The translations under genes and the position numbers were made by a program. Below are positions 16,699 through 25,216 of a stretch of DNA of 64,000 nt, in pieces. This stretch comes from Ruminococcus sp. (GTDB lineage: Bacteria; Bacillota; Clostridia; Oscillospirales; Ruminococcaceae). The notes below the pieces were generated by a model. That model saw only the letters and a list, made by a program, of their open reading frames with translations, was not told where the DNA came from and searched no databases. The DNA is taken from positions 1 to 64,000 of the forward strand of contig JAJQCE010000007.1 of the NCBI GenBank assembly GCA_021202895.1, given 5' to 3'. Position 1 is the stretch's first letter. Each line of letters starts with the position of its first letter.

Positions 16699-18243
16699 AT
16701 GCTTTCGTTTGATATTTCTGACAGACAAATAAACATTGTTAAAGGCGACAATACCAGTGGTAAAATCAGAATCGAGAAATCTCTGGGCGTTGAGGTTCCC
16801 GAGGATATGATTGTAAACGGCGAGGTTATAAACCTTTCTGGACTGGCTGAGCTTTTAACTACAAACCTCAAGGCTGAGGTGATGATGGACAAGGATGCGG
16901 TAGTAACCTTCTCATCAAGCAACATTGTATTCAAGGAGCTTATAGTTCCTAAGGCAAAGGGCAATGAGTTTCTGAACATGGTTCAGAATCAGATGCAGCA
17001 AGAAATGGGTATTTCTGACGATTACTCAATTTCCTACAGCATCGTTGGTGAAGCGGGGGAGGATAATCCCGGCTCGGTAAAGGTTCTTGCAACCGCCTGC
17101 CCATCGTCGATAGTTGAAGCGTTCCGCAAGACATTCAACATTATGTCGATAAATTTGCGCTCGGTAAACATCAGCTGTAACTCGATTTCACGTATAGTAC
17201 TTGCTGACAAGGGCAATATGGAAAAGATGCCGCTGCTGGTTGTACAGATTGACGACAACTTCTTAGGACTTACGCTTTTCGAGAACGGACAGATGGCATT
17301 CGCAAGATACGAGCCGATTTCTCAGGAAGATTATGAATCGGAGGAATATCTGACTGAGGCTATCAGCGAGAACATCTTCCGTATGGAGCAGTTTAATAAA
17401 GCAAGAGGCGGTCCTGGACTTGATAATGTAGTTCTTTACGGAAAGATTGAGGACTACATCAAGCTGGTTGATGCACTGGATTCGCTCGATGTTAAGGCTT
17501 CGGTTCTTGGAGTACCTTCGCAGATTACGGGCTATGAAAACTTTGAGTTTACAATCTTTGCAAACGCTATCGGTGCTTTGTATAAGAGAAACAAGCAGAC
17601 CGAGAGAATCAACCTGCTGGAGGTTGACACGGCTACAGGTAAGGTTTCGGCAAGCTTAAGCGGAATACTGCTCACGTTTGTGGCGGCGGTCGGGATTTCA
17701 GTTATCCTTATAGCGGGTGTTACAGGAATTATAAGCCTTCGTGAGAGAAGCATCAGAAAGGATATTGAGCAGACTCAGGTTAAGATTGACGAGTGCAATG
17801 AGATTATTGCGGAAAATGAGAAGCTGCACAATTATCTGACTATTATAAATCAGTACAAGGATTATGTTCAAGTTGCAAGAGACAACATGAACTCATTGCC
17901 GATAATCAAGCAGGAAATCTTTGAAAAGATTGAGGAAAACCTTGTTGATGAGGAAACGGGCGACGACATCACCTACACAAGCTTTAGCTATGACAGAAGC
18001 GACGGAACGGTGACGATAACAAACATTCAGCTGCCTGAGCAGCAGAGTGCTAACGACTTCATCAAGTCAATAAAGGATCAGGGCTACTTCGCTGACGTTA
18101 CCTACAGCGGATACACTGGAACAGGTGAGGAAGGAAATCCTGTAATTATTTCATCTATCACATTGTACATAGCGGACACGGTTAGCGAAGCAGATGATTC
18201 TGTGGAGGCTGATACATCTGTAGAAGAGGAGGTTGAAGAATAA
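16699..18243 (+). CDS. PilM-PilN fusion, pilus assembly
   Basis: 514 residues. The first ~310 resemble PilM, the actin-like cytosolic assembly protein. A hydrophobic segment (about 322-346, GILLTFVAAVGISVILIAGV) is followed by a coiled coil (RERSIRKDIEQTQVKIDECNEII) and a PilN-like periplasm-facing domain with an acidic tail. PilM normally binds the short N-terminal cytosolic peptide of PilN (INLL). Here INLLEVD sits in the same chain just before the membrane segment, so the contact is covalent. The stop overlaps the next start by 1 bp (TAATG). Start ATG 16699 follows AGAGGTGGAG. Confidence 0.85.
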   Translation: MLSFDISDRQINIVKGDNTSGKIRIEKSLGVEVPEDMIVNGEVINLSGLAELLTTNLKAEVMMDKDAVVTFSSSNIVFKELIVPKAKGNEFLNMVQNQMQQEMGISDDYSISYSIVGEAGEDNPGSVKVLATACPSSIVEAFRKTFNIMSINLRSVNISCNSISRIVLADKGNMEKMPLLVVQIDDNFLGLTLFENGQMAFARYEPISQEDYESEEYLTEAISENIFRMEQFNKARGGPGLDNVVLYGKIEDYIKLVDALDSLDVKASVLGVPSQITGYENFEFTIFANAIGALYKRNKQTERINLLEVDTATGKVSASLSGILLTFVAAVGISVILIAGVTGIISLRERSIRKDIEQTQVKIDECNEIIAENEKLHNYLTIINQYKDYVQVARDNMNSLPIIKQEIFEKIEENLVDEETGDDITYTSFSYDRSDGTVTITNIQLPEQQSANDFIKSIKDQGYFADVTYSGYTGTGEEGNPVIISSITLYIADTVSEADDSVEADTSVEEEVEE

Positions 18244-18989
18244 TGAAACTTAATCAAAGAGATAGGCTTATTCTGATTGTGATTTTAGTAATCCTAGTGT
18301 GGATTGTAGGAATATTCCTCTTTATCAAGCCAGCGATTGAGGATGTATCGAGTGCAAGCAGCGAGCTTGATTCCCTTGAGGTAGAGCTTCAGTCGCTTCA
18401 GGCGCAGATTAAGGAGGACGAAAATCTTCCGCAAGATGTTGACGATGCTTACGAAGCGTCAATTGAACTGGCTGAAACCTTCTACTATCAGATGCAGCAG
18501 TACGCTGCGGCTACACAGGTTCAGTCCTTGCTGGACGTTAATTCTGACGATGAGCAGGAAATAACAAACCTCAATATGTCTGTTTCACAGATGACGGCTT
18601 ACACTGTTTCGCAGTATGTTTTCAGCGAGTCGGTAACTACTACCGAGCTTGACAACATTGTTGCGGCTGCTGAGGAAGCGGCGGCTGATTCGGACGTACA
18701 GGTTGAAGCGGCGACGGCTGAAATCAGCAACTATACATTTGAGTTTAACTATCAGGCTACCAGAGAAGATCTCTTCACATTCATTGAAAATCTCCAGACG
18801 GCTACTCACAGAAGTATAGTAATCAGCTCACTCAGCATTGCGGACGTTCAGGAAAATGAGGACGACACGGTTTACGAGGGTTCGATTGCGCTTGACTTCC
18901 TGATGGTGCCTGAGCTTGAGAATTCTGCCGACATTGATAACGACAGCGAAACCGAAACGGTAGATGCGGAAGCTGAGGCAGAGGAATAA
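18243..18989 (+). CDS. pilO: PilO-like pilus assembly protein
   Basis: 248 residues. A short cytosolic head, one membrane helix (about 10-29, LILIVILVILVWIVGIFLFI), a coiled-coil stretch (SSELDSLEVELQSLQAQIKEDE), then a mixed domain with TFEFNYQATREDLFTFIENLQTATHRSIVISSLSI, the usual PilO ferredoxin-like fold region. The C-terminus is very acidic. Similarity is by architecture and place; PilO sequences are poorly conserved. It overlaps the PilMN stop by 1 bp, so the pair is likely translated together and made in equal amounts. Confidence 0.82.
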   Translation: MKLNQRDRLILIVILVILVWIVGIFLFIKPAIEDVSSASSELDSLEVELQSLQAQIKEDENLPQDVDDAYEASIELAETFYYQMQQYAAATQVQSLLDVNSDDEQEITNLNMSVSQMTAYTVSQYVFSESVTTTELDNIVAAAEEAAADSDVQVEAATAEISNYTFEFNYQATREDLFTFIENLQTATHRSIVISSLSIADVQENEDDTVYEGSIALDFLMVPELENSADIDNDSETETVDAEAEAEE

Positions 18990-19060
18990 TTTAGTTAAAA
19001 AAGCGTGTGAAAATGGTAGGAGCTGGGTGAAAAATCCCACTCTGTCATCACGTGCTATAA

Positions 19061-19088
19061 TTAAGTTAAAAGTTTTATCCGATATAAT
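19061..19088 (+). promoter_or_regulatory. Possible internal promoter before the large pilin gene
   Basis: TATAAT (19083-19088) has TTAAGT 16 bp upstream (19061-19066). The -35 is poor. The 115-bp gap after pilO is wider than elsewhere in the operon, which leaves room for separate control of the pilin genes. Confidence 0.3.
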
Positions 19089-19104
19089 TTAAGGAAAGGT
19101 TGTA

Positions 19105-21621
19105 GTGACTATGGTTAAATTAAAAAAGGCACAAGGCAAAAACCAGCAAGGCTCTGTGCTCCTTGCTGTAGTGTGCATGGGTATGGTTTGCCTGATGCTG
19201 GTATCTATTGCGCTTGCGTATGTAAATCAGACGACGAAGCGTTCAAGTGCCAATGTACAGAAAGCACAGGCGAAGGTCACAGCGGAGGCGGCGCTGACGG
19301 AGTTTGTTTCGCAGTATTATGCGGATAATTATGATGCGGAAACGAATGATGATCCATATGCGGAGCTTGAAACAGTAGCTACAGGAAATAGTTTTGACAC
19401 TGGTTATCAGATTACTGTAGACACCTCTAGCTTAAATGAACAGCTCGGCGAGTGCAAAATGTCTATTTATAATTTTGAAGACGGTTATAAGGTTGCGGTT
19501 CAGTGTACATATGGTGAGGAAACACAGACGGCAAGTGCTTATTTTGGTACCAAGTCTACTTCAACGCCTACTACATCAGCGGCTATCGAGAGTGCTAACG
19601 GAGTAAATATAAGCGAAGGTTCTGTAAACGGCGACTTGTATGTAGATAAAGGAACATCTGATTATACATACTTCTCCACTACAAACTCTGCATATTATCG
19701 TTCTCATATTTATTCGGAAATAAGCATTTTCTTGAATGCGGGAACTAAAGTCCGTGATGAAACAAACAAAACAAGGACAAGTCAATTTGACCACGACACA
19801 GTTTATTTCCAGCAAGCACCTACCATTACTACTGAGGGATATTTGTACACAAAGAATGGCTGCAGTATTTACACAACAGTAGGAAAAACCGATGTTAATG
19901 GAAAAAATGGCGATGACGCCGACTATGATTCCTCAAATCTTTCAAATAAAGACGGCTATATCTATACAATGAAGAAGCTCATACTTACATACAATGGCAG
20001 CTGTTTTGATATTGGCGATTCGACTAATCCGATTGATGTTTATTGCAGAGGAGCGTATATAGGCTCTCTTCCTCAGACTATAAATGGCACGGCTACCGAT
20101 TATGCTACGATAATAACCGCTTTCAGTAAAGACCAAAATTCCAGCAGTGTCACACCGAACACATATACTGATGGAACGTTTACTGTAAATGGCAACTTCT
20201 ACAGCTACAAAAAGACTACGAACGCATCTGACGGAGCGGTTTCTGACGGAAACGTGGTTATAGGCTCAGGGTCTCATCCCTTTACTGTAAATGGAGATAT
20301 GTTTGTTGACGGAGATATTTATCTTCTCGGAGGCAGCACATTAACGGTTACAGGAACGCTTCACTGCACAGGAACGATTTATATTGGATCATATGACGGA
20401 ACGGCTGCTACTACATCAGCTTCATCGACAATCAGCGGCGGTGCTCTTACAAACTCGGTGCTTTCTTCGAGTGTGAGTGCAGGAGCATTAAGCAACGACA
20501 TTGATGATTATACAGTCGAAAGAAACAATATTCCTGATGAGGGCTATGACCCTGCAACAGGTACAACAAGCTCAACTGGAAGACAGAGTACAACCTCTAA
20601 ATATGAAAATTCTACATCAAATATGATGTTCTATTATTCCAATAACGGAACGACAGAGCAGCAAAAGAAGGCGGCGAATATTTCCAGCAAATATGCCGAC
20701 GCTATAGAAACGACCTCTGATGATACCAGTGCTGTTGAATATATTGGCACCTATAATTCTTCCAGAACATATAAGATTAACGAGAGCGTAAGGCTTCGCA
20801 GCAGCAATGATGGTTTAACTGCAAAAAATAATAATGACATTCGCAATTATATAGTTACTCTTACAGACAGCGATATTGTTGTTGCGCTGCCTTTGAATGT
20901 GGGTCTTACATCAGCATTCAGAATTGACAGAAGCCAAGTTCCTGACGGAGAATCATATTTCTGCTATTTCATGTTCTATGATGAGAGCAATCCTTATGTT
21001 TGCTATTATTCCACAGAAATACAGTCAGACACATCTGTTTCTTTCACATTGACAAGGACTGACGGCACAAGCTCTGGACCGTATACAACAGCAGATTCCA
21101 GTGCAATCAGCAGCGCATATATAAATTTCGGCGGAGCTAATTATGCGTATCAGGTTGCAGATTTTGCGTTGATAGCAGAGTATATAGGAAGCGGCGATGA
21201 AATAAATGATCCGTATGATGTAAGCAATTACAGCACGGATATAGCTGCGAATTTCAATGCTACAGGATATAACAATTTGATGTATAGAACAGACAGCAGT
21301 CTATTCCAGAATTATATAATGTATCTTGTACCAGACAGCGTAAGCTTTTCAATTGGAGCTTCAGAAAAAGGACATATACAGGGTGTGGTTTTTGCACCTA
21401 AATCTACAGTAACATTACAAGGTGGAGGATCAAATTACTATGTGTATGGTCAGGTAAAGGCTGGATACTTTGTTTGCGGTGAAGCTACAAATAGTGATAC
21501 TGGCGGAATGGTTTTCGATATACCCATTGCGGACGGTTCGATCTTTGAATTTGTAGAATATATGAACACTTCGAACTCCGGTTCAAGCGAAGGTATGACG
21601 CTGCAGTATTATGAATACTAA
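19105..21621 (+). CDS. Large PilX/GspK-like minor pilin or tip protein
   Basis: 838 residues. The N-terminus (KAQGKNQQG then SVLLAVVCMGMVCLMLVSIALAYV) has a prepilin-like leader with cleavage after Gly and a 20-residue hydrophobic helix. The mature protein lacks Glu5, as do GspK/PilX-type minor pilins. The rest is rich in Ser, Thr, Tyr and Asn with beta-type stretches such as FTVNGDMFVDGDIYLLGGSTLTVTG, recalling bactofilin-like repeats in PilX-type proteins. Starts: GTG 19105 (5 nt after AAAGG) or ATG 19111. Probably exposed at the pilus tip or cell surface; adhesion is possible but unproven. Confidence 0.7.
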   Translation: MTMVKLKKAQGKNQQGSVLLAVVCMGMVCLMLVSIALAYVNQTTKRSSANVQKAQAKVTAEAALTEFVSQYYADNYDAETNDDPYAELETVATGNSFDTGYQITVDTSSLNEQLGECKMSIYNFEDGYKVAVQCTYGEETQTASAYFGTKSTSTPTTSAAIESANGVNISEGSVNGDLYVDKGTSDYTYFSTTNSAYYRSHIYSEISIFLNAGTKVRDETNKTRTSQFDHDTVYFQQAPTITTEGYLYTKNGCSIYTTVGKTDVNGKNGDDADYDSSNLSNKDGYIYTMKKLILTYNGSCFDIGDSTNPIDVYCRGAYIGSLPQTINGTATDYATIITAFSKDQNSSSVTPNTYTDGTFTVNGNFYSYKKTTNASDGAVSDGNVVIGSGSHPFTVNGDMFVDGDIYLLGGSTLTVTGTLHCTGTIYIGSYDGTAATTSASSTISGGALTNSVLSSSVSAGALSNDIDDYTVERNNIPDEGYDPATGTTSSTGRQSTTSKYENSTSNMMFYYSNNGTTEQQKKAANISSKYADAIETTSDDTSAVEYIGTYNSSRTYKINESVRLRSSNDGLTAKNNNDIRNYIVTLTDSDIVVALPLNVGLTSAFRIDRSQVPDGESYFCYFMFYDESNPYVCYYSTEIQSDTSVSFTLTRTDGTSSGPYTTADSSAISSAYINFGGANYAYQVADFALIAEYIGSGDEINDPYDVSNYSTDIAANFNATGYNNLMYRTDSSLFQNYIMYLVPDSVSFSIGASEKGHIQGVVFAPKSTVTLQGGGSNYYVYGQVKAGYFVCGEATNSDTGGMVFDIPIADGSIFEFVEYMNTSNSGSSEGMTLQYYEY

Positions 21622-21633
21622 GGAGGGAGAGAG

Positions 21634-22431
21634 ATGCTTAAATTAAAAAAGACAGAAAGCGGTATGACGCTTGTTGAAGTAGTAGTTGCAATGGCAATGT
21701 TTTCTGTGACGACTCTCAGCGTCACAATGGCTCTTGCTGCGGTAGTTAAGTACAATGCCAGAAATATCCGCCGCGACAGTGAGTTGACTGTTCAGCAGAC
21801 GGCGATAGAGCAGGGAACTGTAGCGGGAGTAAAGGCTATAAGCTCCGCATATGCAGGCGATACTATAAATTTCACAAGCGACAAGGTGAATGTTACCGTT
21901 GACGGCATAACTGAATATGAGGCTCTCAAAACTGCCCATAACAGCGATGAGTTTAATTTTCAGGTTAAAACCTTTTCAAGTACAGTACTGGGTTCAAGAA
22001 CGGTAGTGTTTGCTGAAGAAGATGAGTTCAAGCTTGAAGTAGTCAATCTTTCGTCTAATGATTACTCGGTTACTTTGACAGCTAACTCGGGAGAAATATA
22101 TGAGGGAAATTACGACACCACCACCGCTGGAGCAAGTTTTATATGTACAGTAGAGGGTTATACAACCACAAGCGGAGATGTAATAGTTGAAAAAGATGAT
22201 GGGACAACCGCGTCCACTGCGCCCTCAGGCTTTGAGGTTGGATATAAAGCTCCGACTCAAGATGATGGAACTATAGTGGTTGAGGATGATTACGTATATA
22301 TTTCTATTACTAAAGACGGCGACAGCACCTCATCATACAGCGGAAATATCGGAAGCTATTTTACAGGTACAAATGGAGTTTGCAGCATAGTGATTAAAAG
22401 CAATGGCTCTGTTGAAGTCACAGCGTCATAA
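21634..22431 (+). CDS. PilV-like prepilin
   Basis: 265 residues. A class III prepilin leader (MLKLKKTESG, then MTLVEVVVAMAMFSVTTLSVTMALAAVV) with Gly at -1 and Glu at mature position 5. The mature part is about 255 residues, larger than usual major pilins (about 130-170), and acidic with few cysteines. The start follows AAGGAGGGAGAG. Cleaved presumably by the prepilin peptidase at 24208-25056. It lies between two other large prepilin genes. Whether it is major or minor cannot be told. Confidence 0.8.
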   Translation: MLKLKKTESGMTLVEVVVAMAMFSVTTLSVTMALAAVVKYNARNIRRDSELTVQQTAIEQGTVAGVKAISSAYAGDTINFTSDKVNVTVDGITEYEALKTAHNSDEFNFQVKTFSSTVLGSRTVVFAEEDEFKLEVVNLSSNDYSVTLTANSGEIYEGNYDTTTAGASFICTVEGYTTTSGDVIVEKDDGTTASTAPSGFEVGYKAPTQDDGTIVVEDDYVYISITKDGDSTSSYSGNIGSYFTGTNGVCSIVIKSNGSVEVTAS

Positions 22432-22446
22432 GGGGAGGGACAAAAT

Positions 22447-24114
22447 ATGAAGAAAAATATCAAAAAAGGTTTTACCCTTATTGAGCTTGTTGTCGTTACT
22501 GCATTGATGGGAATTATCACAACGGCAATAGTAATGGTTTTGCAGCCTGTAAGAAATATCTATTCAAATGTAACGGCAAAATCAGCCGAAGAGGACGCAG
22601 TTATCATTCTTACCGAGTATCTTAACAATGAGCTAAGATATTCTTCAAATGTTGAAGTTATTTGCAACAACGAAACTGACATCACAAACGTGCTTACTGA
22701 AAGCATGAAGAATGACAGCGGCGAGTATGTTTACGACAAATTTATAATGATAAGCAACGACACCCGTTCATCAAGCGTCAAGGGCGCAGGAGGATATACA
22801 AGGAAAGGTCTGATAAGCAGTCTGAGCAGTACATCTGCGTGCGTTTCGGATGCGATTCTTGACGAGTACAATTACGAATTTTCAATTGAAGATTACAGTG
22901 ATGAAGAAGGTAATGAGAGCTTAACGATTGGGGTAGAAGCTAGAATCATGACAGACAACGGAACGGCATTTGTTCCTGATCCTGATTATGTTTATAACTA
23001 TTCTGAAACATTCAAGCTTCTTAACATTCAAGAACAGGTAGGCAGCAAGGATACTATAGAGTTCACTGTTACTGGAGAAGATACAGACTACGATACCATA
23101 TGGATTCTCTACAAAGAGCCGGAGTCGGACACCACTGCTGGAAGCAGCGGAAGCGGAAACTGTAGCTGCTGCTCAAGCTGTACCGGCAAAAAAGGCTGCG
23201 GCTGCGGCTGTGGAAGCTGCAGCTGCGGCGATGACGAGCAGGTTGCAAATAGCGAGCTGGTTAATCCTAATTATGGAGACCCGCAGATGCAGATGATTGT
23301 TCATGTTATGTCTATTGCATCAAACACAGGTTATTGGTCGTATTCAGGAGCAACAATTTCTTCATCTGCTTCTGGCTATAACGGCAGTCAATTTGTTGTA
23401 GGTGATTTTATATTTTATTTTGAAGAAAGTGGATATTTAACGTTTACAAAAACAAAAGATTCAAGCGGTAACGAAGGTGTAACATATACCTACGAAAACA
23501 TAAATAACGCTGGCGGCTCTATTGAGATCTGGATAATGAATGGTATACTTTATACTAGCGAACCACAAGCTCAAAGCTTAACACTTCACCTTTCAGACGA
23601 ATGGGACAGCTACTTAGGCGAAAATGCGATATATTATGTCAGCGGAAACACATCTACAGCTACAGATTCTGATACAACGTTAAGTGTTTATAGTGGCACA
23701 ACAACATATGTAACAGTATGTAAGGAAAGCAATTATTGGTATCCGACATATTCATTTACCATTGATGGTGATGATGTTGTAAACAACGGTTACACAGATG
23801 CAACTATATACTATAGCGGAATATCCTATACCGATTACTATGTAACCATTCACTGGTCGTCGACAAATGATACATATTACGGTGGAACATCAGGATATTA
23901 TCTTACAGGTGGAGATATTTCATCATATACCGACTCTGATAGCTCGGTAATTCTTGAAAGCGGAACTAATACTTATGTATATGTTGTTGTAAATGAAAGC
24001 AATTATAGCACATTTGTTTTAGAGGGCTCTGGTTTAATAGACAGAAGTGTTACAGACATTTATATTATGAATGGTAATGCTTATGAGGGCGAACCCACCG
24101 ACTGGGTAGCATAA
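22447..24114 (+). CDS. Large prepilin with a nine-cysteine cluster
   Basis: 555 residues. Canonical leader MKKNIKKG then FTLIELVVVTALMGIITTAIVMVL (Gly -1, Glu5). Residues 239-260 hold nine cysteines spaced CxCCxxC and CxCxCxxCxC among Gly, Ser and Lys (23161-23226). After it comes a region of about 290 residues rich in Tyr, Ser, Thr and Asp, with two similar blocks (SDSDTTLSVYSGTTTYVTVCKESNY and DSDSSVILESGTNTYVYVVVNESNY) suggesting an internal duplication. It lies after the PilV-like gene (15 bp) and before a terminator. A surface-exposed fibre component is likely; metal binding or cross-linking is speculation. Confidence 0.75.
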   Translation: MKKNIKKGFTLIELVVVTALMGIITTAIVMVLQPVRNIYSNVTAKSAEEDAVIILTEYLNNELRYSSNVEVICNNETDITNVLTESMKNDSGEYVYDKFIMISNDTRSSSVKGAGGYTRKGLISSLSSTSACVSDAILDEYNYEFSIEDYSDEEGNESLTIGVEARIMTDNGTAFVPDPDYVYNYSETFKLLNIQEQVGSKDTIEFTVTGEDTDYDTIWILYKEPESDTTAGSSGSGNCSCCSSCTGKKGCGCGCGSCSCGDDEQVANSELVNPNYGDPQMQMIVHVMSIASNTGYWSYSGATISSSASGYNGSQFVVGDFIFYFEESGYLTFTKTKDSSGNEGVTYTYENINNAGGSIEIWIMNGILYTSEPQAQSLTLHLSDEWDSYLGENAIYYVSGNTSTATDSDTTLSVYSGTTTYVTVCKESNYWYPTYSFTIDGDDVVNNGYTDATIYYSGISYTDYYVTIHWSSTNDTYYGGTSGYYLTGGDISSYTDSDSSVILESGTNTYVYVVVNESNYSTFVLEGSGLIDRSVTDIYIMNGNAYEGEPTDWVA

Positions 24115-24160
24115 CAAAAATCACCCTTTTTCACGCCGGACCAAAGCGTTCGGCGCTGAA

Positions 24161-24192
24161 AAAATCCCCCGAAAATATTCGGAGGATTTTTT
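24161..24192. terminator. Bidirectional terminator between pilus genes and prepilin peptidase gene
   Basis: Thirteen-position stem 24161-24173 / 24178-24190 with one mismatch, flanked by A4 on the left and T6 on the right, so it works in either direction. It lies between two converging genes. Confidence 0.85.
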
Positions 24193-24207
24193 GAGCAAGT
24201 GTTAAGC

Positions 24208-25056
24208 TTAATATCCAAACGGCAGACGGCTTACATAGCCCTCGCCGTAGATGAGCTCGCCTAAACCTGTGAAGTTCATGTAAAGGTTGGCGAGATCCCA
24301 GCCCCAAACAATCGAAACAAGGATTCCGATTGAAAGCCACGGACCAAAGGCAAATTTGGAATTGCCGCTAAAGTGCTTGATTATAAGCCCTGCGATGGCG
24401 GCGACTATTATCCCGACAAAGAATGCGACTATGCTTCTTGCCATTCCAAGGTAAAGCCCTGCGGCAGCCATCAGATAAACGTCGCCCATTCCTAATGCTT
24501 TTTCCTTGGAAGCAAGCGCAATTATGAGCATTGGTACGCTTATGATGAAAAGTCCGATGATGTGCGACTTGAGGTCAAGACCGCTGCGGGAGCTGTAGAG
24601 GAAATATTCGGGAATCGCAAGCAGCGCAATAACGGCGACAACGTACATAGAAATGAGCTGCGTGTCCCAGTCCATAAAGAAAACGACTATCAGAGCTGAG
24701 AATACTAAACAGTTCAGTATTGCGTAAAAGCCGCAGCTGATGATGTCGAAATGCAGCGAGATGAGAACCCAGCCTATGGCGTTTAGAGCCTCGACTACTG
24801 TGTAACGGGGAGAAATTTTTGCTCCACACTCACGGCATTTGCCCTTTAACAGACACCAGCTGAGTATCGGGATAAGATCACGCTTGAGTATTGGAGTGTT
24901 GCAGCTCATGCAGTGAGAATTGCTTTTGACAATTGATTCGTTTTTCGGCAGACGGTAGATGCAGACGTTTAAAAAGCTGCCGACAACTGCGCCGAAAAGA
25001 AAAACTATTATGTAAATGACGACAACGTAAATATCATATTGTAAAGCTTCAGACAT
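24208..25056 (-). CDS. pilD: Prepilin peptidase (PilD/GspO, A24 family)
   Basis: 282 residues, polytopic (about eight hydrophobic segments). Cleaves and N-methylates prepilins. The N-terminal domain has the zinc-binding cysteines CMSCN and CRECG. The two catalytic Asp are seen in FFMDWDTQLIS and GMGDVYL. The last is GMGDVYL rather than the usual GMGDVKL. ATG 25056 follows AAAGGAGGTG. It is convergent to the prepilin genes and divergent from pilB, with its own promoter. Confidence 0.93.
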   Translation of the reverse strand: MSEALQYDIYVVVIYIIVFLFGAVVGSFLNVCIYRLPKNESIVKSNSHCMSCNTPILKRDLIPILSWCLLKGKCRECGAKISPRYTVVEALNAIGWVLISLHFDIISCGFYAILNCLVFSALIVVFFMDWDTQLISMYVVAVIALLAIPEYFLYSSRSGLDLKSHIIGLFIISVPMLIIALASKEKALGMGDVYLMAAAGLYLGMARSIVAFFVGIIVAAIAGLIIKHFSGNSKFAFGPWLSIGILVSIVWGWDLANLYMNFTGLGELIYGEGYVSRLPFGY

Positions 25057-25089
25057 TGTTTTACACCTCCTTTGAGCTTTGGTAATTCT

Positions 25090-25118
25090 ATTTTAACACA
25101 ATTTTGTTTATATTTCAA
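25090..25118 (-). promoter_or_regulatory. Promoter of the prepilin peptidase gene
   Basis: Read on the minus strand: TTGAAA (25118-25113), 17-bp spacer, TAAAAT (25095-25090). It lies about 35 bp before the gene. Confidence 0.75.
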
Positions 25119-25216
25119 TAGCTTGACGGACTAAATTTAAAAAAAAGCGGCGTGCCTTTTCGCAGCAGGCTCGTGCGCTTAAGCAAATAACAGCTGTGAA
25201 GAAGGAGTAGTCATAT

